Assembly: GCA_963737285.1 (NCBI GenBank)
Contig: CAVTRT010000002.1
Location: 806,001-870,000, forward strand
DNA from: Trebonia sp963737285
GTDB lineage: Bacteria; Actinomycetota; Actinomycetes; Streptosporangiales; Streptosporangiaceae
Length of the DNA stretch: 64,000 bases
Direction of reading: 5' to 3'
Part shown: in pieces, positions 55,843 through 64,000 of the stretch
Position numbering within the stretch: the stretch's first letter is position 1
Layout: each line of letters begins with the position of its first letter
Translations under genes and position numbers: made by a program
The notes under the pieces: model-generated
Database searches by the model: none
The model's input: the letters and a program-made list of their open reading frames with translations, nothing else
Told to the model about the DNA's origin: nothing

Positions 55843-57465
55843 TCATGCCGGGGGCGGTGACGGGTCGAAGGTGCCCGCGGTGGCTCCTGAGCACCCAGGC
55901 CGAAACGGAGACAGGTGACCGATGGTTGTGGTGATGGCAGCGCAGGCGGCCGAGGAAGACGCTGATAACGTCGCCAGCGCAGTGCGGGAGGCGGGCGGCG
56001 ACGCGTTCATCAGCCGCGGCGTGTCACCGGCAATCGTCGCGATCACCGGGGACCTCGACAGGCTCGCCGCCACGGTCAACCTGGCCGCGATGCCCGGCGT
56101 GTCCGATGTGGTTCGCATCTCCGTGCCGTACAAGCTGGTCAGCCGCGAGCACCGGCGCGAGCGGTCCGTCATCTGGGTCGGCGGGGTGCCGATCGGGCCG
56201 GACACCCTGACGGTAATCGCCGGGCCCTGCGCGGTCGAAAGCCCGGGACAGACGCTGGAGGCCGCCAAGATGGCCCGCGCGGCCGGAGCGTCCCTGCTGC
56301 GCGGCGGGGCGTTCAAGCCACGCAGCTCCCCGTACGCCTTCCAGGGCCTAGGCGAAGCCGGCCTGAAGATCTTGGCCGACGTCCGCGAGGACACTGGCCT
56401 GCCGATCGTCACCGAGGTATCATCGTCGACGTCCACCCGCACCCGGAGTCCGCCCTGTGCGACGGCCCCCAGGCCCTCATCGAGTCCGACCTGCGCGAGC
56501 TGTCCAGCGTCGCGACCCACCTGTCCCCGCTGGTAGGCCGCGTGGTAGCCGCCGCCCCCGCGATGCCGGCGTCCCGCTAGAGCGCGTGCTCCCCTAAGCG
56601 GCAGGTCGCGCGTTCGAGTCGCGCTCGGGCCCCGGCGCCTGTCCGCCCAGGGCTGCAGCCATGCGCTGTGGAACCAGCGCCCGAACAACTGGCCGCCGTA
56701 GACGACCCAGCCGACGCCGATCAGCCACGACACCACGATCAAGACGGTGCCCACCGCGCCATAGCTGACCGCGTTCTTGGCGATGAGCGGCTCGAAGACC
56801 AGGCTGGAGAAGACCCGCAGGCCCCCCAGGCACGCCAGCGTCACCACCGCGCCCGGCAGCGCCGCCAGGTAGCTCACCCGGCCACCGGTCAAGAAGCGCG
56901 GCCCCCACCAGAAGAAGGCGATGCCGAGCAGCACCGCCAGCGCCACCCGGCCCGCCGTCTCGGCTAGCCCGCCGTGCCTCACCGTGCCGACCGTGGCCGC
57001 CGCGTAGACGTAGGCGATGAGCGCGGCCAGCCAGGCTGCCAGCCGCCAGACCTTGTGCCGCGGCCCGGCGGGAAGACCCCAGATCCTCTCGAACCCAGCC
57101 TGCATGCTGCCCGCGAACGAGACCCCGGCAACGACCAGCAGCAGGGTACTGAACACGCACATCGTGCCCAGTACCCGGGCCGGCGCCGAGAAGAGCCGCG
57201 TCACCGCGTCGGCGGAGGAGCCGGTCAGGCCCATGCCGTAGATCACCCACACGGCCAGGCCGCGGCGCGGGACAGGGCTGGCGGCGGCAGCGACGGCAAT
57301 GAGCAACGGGATCACGGTGAGGATGGCCCGGGCGGCGAAGCCCATGGCCCGGTGCGTGATCTCGAACTCCTTGCCACTGCGGTACAGGTCCTTGAACCGC
57401 AGGTCGCTCCAGGCCCGCCCGGCGCCCCGCAGCACCGCGCGCCACCATGATCGTCGCCTCATCAT
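55843..57465 (-). CDS. YihY/BrkB family membrane protein with aberrant C-terminus
   Basis: The conserved part (57465 to about 56635, roughly 277 residues) has the YihY/BrkB layout: a cytoplasmic start (DLRFKDLYRSGKEFEITHRAMGF), then about six membrane helices with the VSYGAVGTVLIVVSWLIGVGWVVYGGQLFG segment. From about 56630 the frame reads the antisense strand of a tRNA fragment (ATRTRDLPLRGAR, a typical artefact) and then the antisense of the DAHP synthase remnant, stopping only at 55843. The native stop has probably been lost at a recombination junction. The role of the family is unproven in bacteria despite the old RNase BN name. Confidence 0.75.
   Translation of the reverse strand: MMRRRSWWRAVLRGAGRAWSDLRFKDLYRSGKEFEITHRAMGFAARAILTVIPLLIAVAAAASPVPRRGLAVWVIYGMGLTGSSADAVTRLFSAPARVLGTMCVFSTLLLVVAGVSFAGSMQAGFERIWGLPAGPRHKVWRLAAWLAALIAYVYAAATVGTVRHGGLAETAGRVALAVLLGIAFFWWGPRFLTGGRVSYLAALPGAVVTLACLGGLRVFSSLVFEPLIAKNAVSYGAVGTVLIVVSWLIGVGWVVYGGQLFGRWFHSAWLQPWADRRRGPSATRTRDLPLRGARALAGRRHRGGGGYHAAYQRGQVGRDAGQLAQVGLDEGLGAVAQGGLRVRVDVDDDTSVTIGRPVSSRTSAKIFRPASPRPWKAYGELRGLNAPPRSRDAPAARAILAASSVCPGLSTAQGPAITVRVSGPIGTPPTQMTDRSRRCSRLTSLYGTEMRTTSDTPGIAARLTVAASLSRSPVIATIAGDTPRLMNASPPASRTALATLSASSSAACAAITTTIGHLSPFRPGCSGATAGTFDPSPPPA
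55922..56580 (+). pseudogene. aroF: 3-deoxy-7-phosphoheptulonate synthase (FXD/type I-beta) with internal deletion
   Basis: The ATG at 55922 starts a normal FXD N-terminal domain (MVVVMAAQAAEEDADNV) and the barrel start (TLTVIAGPCAVESPGQT, LLRGGAFKPRSSPYAFQG, GLPIVTEV). At about base 56418 the sequence jumps, out of frame, to the C-terminal end of the same enzyme: IIVDVHPHPESALCDGPQALIESD, ending at the TAG at 56578-56580. About 125-130 residues of the barrel with metal and substrate ligands are missing. It cannot be active. Without another copy elsewhere, the aromatic pathway would lack its first step. Confidence 0.85.
56577..56632 (+). pseudogene. tRNA 3' fragment
   Basis: The end of a D-arm (TAGAGC), an imperfect anticodon arm (loop around CCCCTAA), a perfect 5-bp T stem (GCGCG 56608-56612 with CGCGC 56620-56624) around TTCGAGT, and a 7-base acceptor strand (TCGGGCC) are present. 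The 5' half, including the matching GGCCCGA, is absent. The stop codon of the DAHP synthase remnant forms its first bases. The isotype is uncertain. Such 3' fragments are typical of integration or recombination joints. Confidence 0.65.
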
Positions 57466-57576
57466 GGAACTCATTCCCCTGCTGGCCAAGGACCGCACGG
57501 ATCCGCAGCTGTTTACCGTGCGCCACCCAGGCACGGGTGGCACGTAGGAGCGCCCCTGCCTGGGTAATGACCCGGC

Positions 57577-60090
57577 ATGGACAGGCTGTCGCAATACCGG
57601 GGCAGAAGGGATGCCGCGCGCACCCCTGAACCGGTCCCGCCAGCCAGCACGACGCAGGACGCCGACCCGAAGTCGCCGTCCGCGAGCAGGACCTTCGTCG
57701 TCCAAGAGCACCATGCCCGACGGCTGCACTGGGATTTCCGGCTAGAGCGCGACGGCGTCCTGGTGTCCTGGGCGCTGCCCAAGGGGGTCCCCGACGACCC
57801 CGCCGTCAACCACCTCGCGGTGCACACCGAGGACCACCCACTGGAGTACGGGGGGTTCCAGGGCCAGATCCCACGCGGTGAGTACGGCGCGGGTGCCGTC
57901 ACGATCTGGGATCACGGGACCTACGAGCTGGTCAAGTGGGACGACCGCGAGGTCAAGGTAGTACTGCACGGTGAGCGCCTGTCCGGCGGGTACACGCTGT
58001 TTCGTACCAGCCGGTCCGGGGGCAAGGACTGGCTCATCCACCGCGAGCGACTCCCGCTCCCGTCCGCCATGCGGCCGATGCTCGCCACCACCGGGCGGTT
58101 CCCGTCCCGGGACGCGGCCGGGTGGGCCGTGGAGGTGAAGTGGGACGGTGTCCGGGCGCTGGCGTTCATCGAGGCCGGACGACTCACCCTGCGCTCCCGC
58201 ACCGGCAAGGACATCACCGCCACCTACCCAGAGCTGGCCGGGATGGGCGCTGCGATCGGGCACCGCCAGGTACTCCTCGACGGCGAGATCGTCGTCTTGA
58301 CCACCGCCGGCCAGCCCGACTTCGAGGCGCTGCAGTCACGCATCCACGTGACCGCCCCCGACCAGGCGCGCCGCCTCGCGGAACTGACCCCCGTAAGCTA
58401 CCTGGCCTTTGACCTGCTCCAGATGGACGGCCGCCTGCTGGTTGACCTCCCTTACAGTGCCCGCCGGGACTTCCTCACCCCCCTGTCGAGCAACGGCTCG
58501 GCCATCAGCGTCCCGCCGGCCTTCCAAGGCGCTGATTTCGACGCGGTCCTTGGAGCTTCGCTGGCCCAGGGCCTAGAGGGCCTGGTCGCCAAGCGCCTCG
58601 ACTCCCGCTACGAGCCGGGCATCAGGTCAGGCAACTGGCTGAAGGCCAAGAACCTGCGCCGGCAGGAGGTCGTCGTCGCGGGCTGGAAGCCCGGCAAGGG
58701 CAACCGGGAAGGCCACGTGGGCTCGTTGCTCCTGGGCGTCCACGACCGCGGCGCCCTGATCTACTGCGGGCACGTCGGCACCGGGTTCACCGATGAGACG
58801 CTGCGCATGCTCGACCACAAGCTCGCGCCGCTGCGCCGAGACAGTAGCCCGTTCGACGAGGCAATACCCGCCGACGACGCCCGCCAGGCGGTCTGGGTCG
58901 AGCCCAGTCTGGTCGCAGAGGTCGTGTTCGAGCGGTGGACCAAGTCAGGGCGGATGCGCGCCCCCGCCTACAAGGGCCTGCGCAACGACAAGGATCCCCG
59001 CGATGTTGTGCGGGAGGACTGGGGACCGCAGGAGGACCTGTCGGTTGTCCGAGATGAAGTGGTGCGGGAGGACGAAGCGGTGCCACAGGACGAAACGGTG
59101 CCACAGGACGAAACGGTACGGGAAGCTGCGGAAGTGGTCCACGAGGATGCCGTGACGCCCGGCGACGGTGCGGTAGTGCCGGCCGCCGAGAAGGTCTCGG
59201 TCATCGTGGACGGCCGCACGCTGACGCTGACCAACCTGGCCAAGGTGCTCTACCCGGCGGACGGCTTCGCCAAGGCCGAGGTCCTCGACTACTACCAGCG
59301 GATCTCCGCGGTGCTGCTGCCCCATGTGGCGGGTCGCCCGATGACGCTCAAGCGGTATCCCGATGGGGTGGACGGCCAGTCGTTCTTCCAGAAGCACGCG
59401 CCCCCCGACACGCCGGACTGGGTCCGCACCACCGATGTCCAGTCGCGCAGTTCCCGGGGCCGGGGTGGCGTCGTCAGGCATGTCGTCATCGATGACCTTT
59501 CCACGCTGATCTGGGCGGCCAACCGCGCCGCCCTGGAACTGCACGTGCCGATGTGGAAAATCGAGGCAGGACCGAAGCGGCTGGCGGGTCCTGAGGGACA
59601 GCCGCGTCCCGACCTCATCGTGTTCGACCTGGATCCCGGCGAGCCGGCGACGATCGTGGAGTGCTGCCGGGTAGCCGAGGCACTGCGCCCCCTGCTGGCC
59701 GACGCTGGGCTGGCGGCGCTGCCCAAGACTTCCGGTGGCAAGGGCCTGCAGTTGTACGCGCGCGTGCATGGCGTCAGCGCCGAGGAGGCCAGTGACCAGG
59801 CCAGGCACTTCGCTCAGGCCCTTGAGCGCGACCGCCCGGACCTGGTGACGTCCCGGATGACCAAGTCGCTGCGCCCGGGCAAGGTGCTCGTCGACTGGAG
59901 TCAGAACAACGGCTCGAAGACCACCGTCGCCCCCTACTCGCTGCGGGCGCGGACGCACTCCACCGTCTCTACCCCCGTCACCTGGGACGAGGTGGCTGCC
60001 TGCCAGCGCCCGGCCGACCTCGTCTTCACGGCAGCCGACGTTCCGGCGCGGGTAGCGGCCCTTGGGGACCTATGGGAGTCGCTCCGTTAG
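57577..60090 (+). CDS. ligD: ATP-dependent DNA ligase D (phosphoesterase-ligase-polymerase)
   Basis: LigD processes and joins double-strand breaks with Ku. The order here is phosphoesterase first (about 38-150; HHARRLHWDFRLE), then ligase with the nucleophile K188 in EVKWDG and an OB domain to about 480, then an acidic linker, then the AEP-type polymerase (about 545-837) with the metal pair D684/D686 in FDLDPG. The linker holds an 18-bp tandem repeat (59080-59117) encoding VPQDET. The ATG at 57577 fits. No ku gene is in the window. Confidence 0.95.
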   Translation: MDRLSQYRGRRDAARTPEPVPPASTTQDADPKSPSASRTFVVQEHHARRLHWDFRLERDGVLVSWALPKGVPDDPAVNHLAVHTEDHPLEYGGFQGQIPRGEYGAGAVTIWDHGTYELVKWDDREVKVVLHGERLSGGYTLFRTSRSGGKDWLIHRERLPLPSAMRPMLATTGRFPSRDAAGWAVEVKWDGVRALAFIEAGRLTLRSRTGKDITATYPELAGMGAAIGHRQVLLDGEIVVLTTAGQPDFEALQSRIHVTAPDQARRLAELTPVSYLAFDLLQMDGRLLVDLPYSARRDFLTPLSSNGSAISVPPAFQGADFDAVLGASLAQGLEGLVAKRLDSRYEPGIRSGNWLKAKNLRRQEVVVAGWKPGKGNREGHVGSLLLGVHDRGALIYCGHVGTGFTDETLRMLDHKLAPLRRDSSPFDEAIPADDARQAVWVEPSLVAEVVFERWTKSGRMRAPAYKGLRNDKDPRDVVREDWGPQEDLSVVRDEVVREDEAVPQDETVPQDETVREAAEVVHEDAVTPGDGAVVPAAEKVSVIVDGRTLTLTNLAKVLYPADGFAKAEVLDYYQRISAVLLPHVAGRPMTLKRYPDGVDGQSFFQKHAPPDTPDWVRTTDVQSRSSRGRGGVVRHVVIDDLSTLIWAANRAALELHVPMWKIEAGPKRLAGPEGQPRPDLIVFDLDPGEPATIVECCRVAEALRPLLADAGLAALPKTSGGKGLQLYARVHGVSAEEASDQARHFAQALERDRPDLVTSRMTKSLRPGKVLVDWSQNNGSKTTVAPYSLRARTHSTVSTPVTWDEVAACQRPADLVFTAADVPARVAALGDLWESLR
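59080..59117 (+). repeat. 18-bp tandem repeat in the LigD linker
   Basis: GTGCCACAGGACGAAACG occurs twice in tandem, with a related unit before it. It encodes VPQDET in the flexible region between ligase and polymerase, and the reading frame is preserved. Confidence 0.8.
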
Positions 60091-60099
60091 GTCCTTGCG

Positions 60100-61335
60100 C
60101 TAGCGCTCCGGCTTGTACTCCTGCGCGCTGGCGGCTAGTTGCTCGGCGATCTCGTCGGCGTCTAGGCGGCTCTCGATGCGGCGGAGATCGTCGATCTTGG
60201 CGCGCGTCTCAACGCGACGCGGGGTCAGCAGCGAGCAGCAGTCCTCGTCGGGCAGTTCGGAGATGGTGAGGGTGCCGATCTTGCGCGCCTCCGCCATGAT
60301 CTCCGTCTTGTCCATGCCAAGCAGCGGTCGCAGGATCGGCAGCGACACGGCGTCGTCGAGGGCCGTGATGTTCTGCAGCGTCTGGCTGGCGACCTGGCCG
60401 AGTGAGTCGCCGGTGACCAGGGCTGGCGCCTTCAGCCGGTGCGCCAGAGCCTGCGCCGTCTTGAGCATGAGCCGCCGCTGCGCGACGATCTGCAGCCGGT
60501 CCGCTCCGGTGGATGCCAGTGCCTGCTGCGTCTTGCCGAATGGCACCACGAACAGCCGCGATTGCCCCTGGAACCTGTTCAGCTCACGAGTCAGCGCGTA
60601 CGCCTTGTAGATGGACTCCGGGCCGGTGAGCGGCATACCGGAGAAGTGCAGGAAGTAGACGCGAAGCCCGCGCCGCATCATCCGGTAGGCGGCGACCGGG
60701 GAGTCGATCCCTCCGGACATCAGCGCGACGCCCCGCCCGCTCATCCCCACTGGCAGCCCGCCAAGGCCCGGCTCGCCGCCAGTGAAGACGAACACCTCGT
60801 GCTGGTCCACCTCGATAAGGATCTCTGTGTCCGGGCGCTTGAGGTTGACTGGCAGCCCGTACGCGTCCTGGATCGCGCGCCCCACGGTGACCGCCAGCTC
60901 GGCGGAAGTGACCGGGAACCGCTTGTCCCGGCGTCGCGGCCGCACCGCGAACGTGCCGGTTATCCCGCGCGCTAGCTCAACCGCGGCGGCCACGGTGGCC
61001 TCAGGGGTCTTGGCGACCCGCCATGCCCGGCAGACCCGGATGATGCCGGGCACGTCGGCGGCCCGCTGGGCCACTTTCTCTACGGCCTGCGCGTGCTCGG
61101 TCTCGGTGCGGCCCTCGCGAGGCACTCGGACCAGCACGACTCCCTCGCGATGCAAGACCTCGGTCGGCAGCCCGGTGTCCTTCACCGCCGCCTTGATGTT
61201 GCGCTGCTGGATACGCTCGAACTGCTGCCGGTTGCGCCCCTTGAGGACGACCTCGCCAAGCTTGAGCAGCACGCACGGCTCGCCGACGGACTGCTGGACC
61301 GTCCCCGCGACCGGATGCGGATCGGTAATGGACAT
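60100..61335 (-). CDS. thiI: tRNA 4-thiouridine synthase
   Basis: ThiI adenylates U8 of tRNA and inserts sulfur; it can also act in thiamine synthesis. The protein has an N-terminal ferredoxin-like and THUMP region (about 20-175) and a PP-loop AANH domain with S207-G-G-I-D-S212. It ends at 411 residues without the rhodanese domain found in E. coli, as in many Gram-positives, so sulfur delivery must differ. CCSLLTPRR near the end is family-conserved. It is convergent with ligD, 9 bases apart. Confidence 0.93.
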   Translation of the reverse strand: MSITDPHPVAGTVQQSVGEPCVLLKLGEVVLKGRNRQQFERIQQRNIKAAVKDTGLPTEVLHREGVVLVRVPREGRTETEHAQAVEKVAQRAADVPGIIRVCRAWRVAKTPEATVAAAVELARGITGTFAVRPRRRDKRFPVTSAELAVTVGRAIQDAYGLPVNLKRPDTEILIEVDQHEVFVFTGGEPGLGGLPVGMSGRGVALMSGGIDSPVAAYRMMRRGLRVYFLHFSGMPLTGPESIYKAYALTRELNRFQGQSRLFVVPFGKTQQALASTGADRLQIVAQRRLMLKTAQALAHRLKAPALVTGDSLGQVASQTLQNITALDDAVSLPILRPLLGMDKTEIMAEARKIGTLTISELPDEDCCSLLTPRRVETRAKIDDLRRIESRLDADEIAEQLAASAQEYKPER

Positions 61336-61486
61336 CCTCCAAGTTTGCCAGCTTCACGGCATTGCTAATTACCCCAGACCAGAACGGGCCGTACATCCTG
61401 CCGCACCCAAGCCCCTTGGCCCCACCCGCATCATCCGCCGACTCGCCTCCTTGCGCCCGGGTACTGTTACGACATATCGTGTGCCC

Positions 61487-62038
61487 GTGAATCGTGACAC
61501 GCGCGAGGAGATAGCCGCCTCGGTAGCAGCCGGCACCGAACTAGGTCCCGCGTATGAGTCGGCGGTCGCCGAGGGCCTCATCGAGCGGATCGGCGAGGAG
61601 ATCGACAAGCGGGTAGACGCGCGCCTTCGCGGCACCGGGCCCGCGGGGTCTCCTTCCGTCGCGCCGCCCATGCCCGCCACTGCCGCGGCGCCGCCCGCGA
61701 TCCCGCACCTGACACCGCAGCAGACGGCACTGGGGCACCTGCCGCCACTGCAGATGGCAGCGCCCCCGGCCGGCCAGGGTCCGATGCCACAGGCCGCCGC
61801 ACAGCTGCCCGCGCGGCGCAGCACCGGCGCATCCATCACGAGCATGGTCCTCGCGCTCGGGTCGATGGGACTTGGCGTCGGCGCGACCGCCGTTATCGCC
61901 AGTAACGTGGGAAGCGCGCCCGCGCAGGTAGTGACGATCCTGTTCGTCTGGATCGCGATCGCGATGATCAACGCCGCGCACGCGCGGTTCTACTGGGCGG
62001 ACGGGGGACCGCAGCGCCGCCACCAGCATCATCGGTAG
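61487..62038 (+). CDS. Hypothetical membrane protein
   Basis: The 183-residue product starts at GTG 61487 (VNRDTREEIAASVAAG), with no ribosome site visible, perhaps leaderless. A cytoplasmic N-terminus with YESAVAEGLIERIGEEIDKRVDARLRG precedes a Pro/Ala linker and two hydrophobic segments near the end (SMVLALGSMGLGVGATAVIAS and VVTILFVWIAIAMINAAHA). It resembles small integral membrane proteins common in actinomycetes; the function is unknown. Confidence 0.7.
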   Translation: MNRDTREEIAASVAAGTELGPAYESAVAEGLIERIGEEIDKRVDARLRGTGPAGSPSVAPPMPATAAAPPAIPHLTPQQTALGHLPPLQMAAPPAGQGPMPQAAAQLPARRSTGASITSMVLALGSMGLGVGATAVIASNVGSAPAQVVTILFVWIAIAMINAAHARFYWADGGPQRRHQHHR

Positions 62039-62132
62039 GGACGGTGCACAGCCAGCAGGGCGCGTTCTGGGCCAGAAATTAAATTGCCCGCCAGTAAGCA
62101 GGTCATTTAGGCTCAGTCGTTTCCCTGTTTGC

Positions 62133-63467
62133 ATGAGATCGGATGTTGCGATGCCCTGGCCTCGTGTCTTCGCTGCGGGCCTGGCACGCCGCTTCCCAGT
62201 GCTCGCCATCCGGGACTTCCGGCTGCTGCTCGGCGACCGGCTGATGGCAATGTCCGCCGTCGGCTTCTCCCTGGTGGGGGTCTCCTTCGCGGTGCTGAAC
62301 GTCACCGGCTCCCCCACCGACCTGTCCTACGTGCTCGCCGCGCAGGTCACGCCCACGCTGCTGTTCGCGCTCATCGGCGGCGTGCTCGCGGACCGGTTCT
62401 CGCCGCAGGTCGTGCTCATCGGCGCGAACCTGGCGATCATGACAGGGGAAGGCGGCTTTGGGCTCCTGGTGCTCACCACCCACCCGCCACTGTGGGCGAT
62501 GATCGCCCTGGAGGCGCTAACTGGGACCGGGGCCGCGATGTTCTACCCGGCCTCGCAGGCGCTGCTGCCCCGCGTCGTCCCGCAGGCACTGCTGCAGGAG
62601 GCCAGTTCACTCAGCCGGCTGGCGATGAACACTGGCCAGATGGCCGGGGCGGCGGCCAGCGGCATCGTCGTGGCGGCGGTGGGGCCCGGCTGGTCGCTGC
62701 TGCTGTCCGGGCTGTGCGTGAGCGCCTCGGTCCCGCTGCTGCTGGGCATCAGCGGCCGGGCCGGCGAGCCGAGGACTGCGGGCGAGCATCAGCCCAGCAT
62801 GCTGCACGAACTGCTGGAAGGCTGGGTCGAGTTTCGCCGCCATACCTGGCTGTGGGCCACCGTCATCCAGTACTGCCTGGTCATGATGGCGTGGAACGCG
62901 GGATTCCAGGTGCTGGGGCCGGTCGTGGCGCGGCAGCACCTTGGCGGCCCGGCGGCCTGGGGCGCGATCACCGCGTCGGAGGGGGTTGGCCTCATCCTCG
63001 GCGGCATCGTGTCGCTGCGCTATACCCCGCGCCGACCCATGCTGCTCGTGGTAGGCACCGGCGGCGCGCTGGCGCTTTCCCCCGTGTGCCTGGGCCTGGT
63101 CTTGCCACTGCCCGTGATCTGCCTTGTCACCTTCAGCCTCGGCATCCTCATCGAGATGATGATGGTGCAGTGGACGGTCGCGATGACCACGCGCATCCCG
63201 TCGGACATGCTGGCCCGGGTGTCTTCCTACGACGCCCTCGGCTCAATGGCCGCGATGCCGGCCGGCGCGCTGATCGCCGGCCCGCTTAGCGCCGCCATCG
63301 GGGTGTCGTCAACCCAGTTCGCCGCCGCTACCCTGATGACTGTGGCCTCGTCGCTGACGCTGATCCCGCGCGATATCTGGACGATCCGCTCGGGCGACCA
63401 GGTGGCTCGCCGCGCCGACGCCAGCTCCACGGTCGCGCTCCTGGCCCAGGCCAGCCTCGACGACTAG
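62133..63467 (+). CDS. MFS transporter (DHA3-like)
   Basis: The 444-residue protein has about 12 hydrophobic segments. The motif-A region is IGGVLADRFSPQVVLI, and early residues (IRDFRLLLGDRLMAMSAVGFSLVGVSFAV) match the MFS/DHA3 macrolide-exporter-like group. It is probably an efflux pump; the substrate is unknown. The ATG at 62133 is the longest start; an ATG at 62151 is possible. Confidence 0.88.
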   Translation: MRSDVAMPWPRVFAAGLARRFPVLAIRDFRLLLGDRLMAMSAVGFSLVGVSFAVLNVTGSPTDLSYVLAAQVTPTLLFALIGGVLADRFSPQVVLIGANLAIMTGEGGFGLLVLTTHPPLWAMIALEALTGTGAAMFYPASQALLPRVVPQALLQEASSLSRLAMNTGQMAGAAASGIVVAAVGPGWSLLLSGLCVSASVPLLLGISGRAGEPRTAGEHQPSMLHELLEGWVEFRRHTWLWATVIQYCLVMMAWNAGFQVLGPVVARQHLGGPAAWGAITASEGVGLILGGIVSLRYTPRRPMLLVVGTGGALALSPVCLGLVLPLPVICLVTFSLGILIEMMMVQWTVAMTTRIPSDMLARVSSYDALGSMAAMPAGALIAGPLSAAIGVSSTQFAAATLMTVASSLTLIPRDIWTIRSGDQVARRADASSTVALLAQASLDD

Positions 63468-63478
63468 GCCGCCTGGCA

Positions 63479-63862
63479 TCACTGGGCGTTCGCACCGGGC
63501 ACGTCCGCACCCGCCGTGCCCTGGGCGGGCACGGCGCTGACCGCGGCCGGCCTGGCACCGGCCGGGCGCGCGGCCACCGCCGTGCTCTTGACAAGCAGCA
63601 TCGCCGCGTCATCGGTAAGCGTGTGCCCCACGTACCTGACGACCTGGTCCCTGATCAGGTCGAGCGCCGCCTCGGGATCGTAGCCCGCCAGTACCGGCCC
63701 GCACAGTGGCAGCAGTGGCGGCCACGAACTCCTGCTCGGCCGCCTGGTGACTCATGCTCTGCTCGATCCGCGCGGCGATCTGCGTGAGGTCAGGGGCATC
63801 GTGGGCCGCCTCACGGAAGGCACCTATCACCATGGACGCCGTGCGAACCGCCGCAATGCCCT
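63479..63862 (-). pseudogene. PP2C (SpoIIE-type) phosphatase relic
   Basis: On the minus strand, a segment with VRTASMVIGAFREAAHDAP, then DLTQIAARIEQSMSHQAAEQEFVA is typical of the middle of SpoIIE/RsbU-like phosphatases. It then jumps frame to DPEAALDLIRDQVVRYVGHTLTDDAAMLLVKS, the family's end with the DD metal motif. The intervening catalytic part (the usual SCGHPPP to YTDG stretch) is missing. A TAG lies just upstream in frame. It stops at 63479. It is not functional. Confidence 0.65.
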
Positions 63863-63870
63863 TCCCCTAG

Positions 63871-64000
63871 GAATACCAGGCTAATCAGCTCGTTCTCGTC
63901 GAGCCGGTCATCACCCTCGACGAATGCGGCCGCAACGACGGGAAACCCTCCGCCGGCCCCGGAACGCCAGCCCCGAAGACCTCCGCGCCTGGGCCAGCCG
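63871..64000 (-). pseudogene. Cytochrome P450 fragment (I-helix region)
   Basis: The minus strand at the window edge reads VVAAAFVEGDDRLDENELISLVFL, typical of the P450 segment before the I-helix AGHET oxygen-binding motif. Exactly there it breaks into the PP2C relic. Whether a longer P450 gene lies beyond the window is unknown. Confidence 0.5.

Noticed and set aside
60782..61486. N-terminal extension of the small membrane protein
   Set aside because: It is antisense to thiI and has no coding character. The GTG at 61487 is the sensible start.

Overview
The window is high-GC DNA from an actinomycete (Actinomycetota). The evidence is the actinobacterial gene set and order: pyrR-pyrB-pyrC-carA-carB-pyrK-pyrD-pyrF, then mihF-gmk-rpoZ-coaBC-metK-priA-def-fmt-rsmB. 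It is supported by bldD with the c-di-GMP signature, a pknL kinase beside an Rv2175c-type protein, PriA without helicase motifs, and a DUF397 protein. The genus cannot be fixed from this sequence; a Streptosporangiales-like actinomycete is a reasonable guess.

Layout. 0.4-3.7 kb: serine hydrolase, XdhC-family protein and NUDIX hydrolase. 3.8-7.8 kb (minus): a truncated second NUDIX copy, hisG, ribH, ribBA and ribE behind an FMN riboswitch; hisE is absent from its usual place. 7.9-11 kb: SthA transhydrogenase, PadR regulator, membrane-protein relic and lipoprotein. 11.4-16.9 kb: three tandem paralogues that each fuse an ECF sigma factor to a zinc finger, one membrane helix and an exported beta-domain. 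17-21.4 kb: rpe, a DUF2786 protein, a hypothetical gene, an AsnC/Lrp relic and a DHA2 drug exporter. 21.5-26.7 kb: an S8 protease-like protein divergent from a TPR-CHAT protease, a sigma factor and a small protein. 27-37.6 kb (minus): translation, replication-restart, methionine-cycle, coenzyme A and nucleotide genes. 38.5-49.1 kb (minus): the complete de novo UMP pathway. 49.6-52.8 kb: bldD, a HEPN protein under SOS-like boxes, a GNAT enzyme, an Rv2175c-type DNA-binding protein and a SRPBCC protein. 53-64 kb: pknL, endonuclease IV, a gutted DAHP synthase, a tRNA 3' fragment, a YihY membrane protein, LigD, ThiI, a small membrane protein and an MFS transporter, ending in remnants of a PP2C phosphatase and a cytochrome P450.

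Two regions look like candidate signalling systems. One is the triplet of single-chain transmembrane sigma factors. The other is the TPR-CHAT/sigma/small-protein operon divergent from an S8 protein whose catalytic serine appears to be leucine.

The window also carries much wear. Single-base frameshifts affect the serine hydrolase, the third membrane sigma factor and the third gene of the CHAT operon. Internal deletions affect the DAHP synthase and the PP2C gene. Truncated relics include NUDIX, AsnC, an ABC-type permease, a tRNA and a P450. Some frameshifts could be sequencing errors in G/C runs; the large deletions are harder to explain that way. Several sequence-specific repeats sit between genes, and one GC-rich family supplies the start codons of carA, pyrB and ribH.
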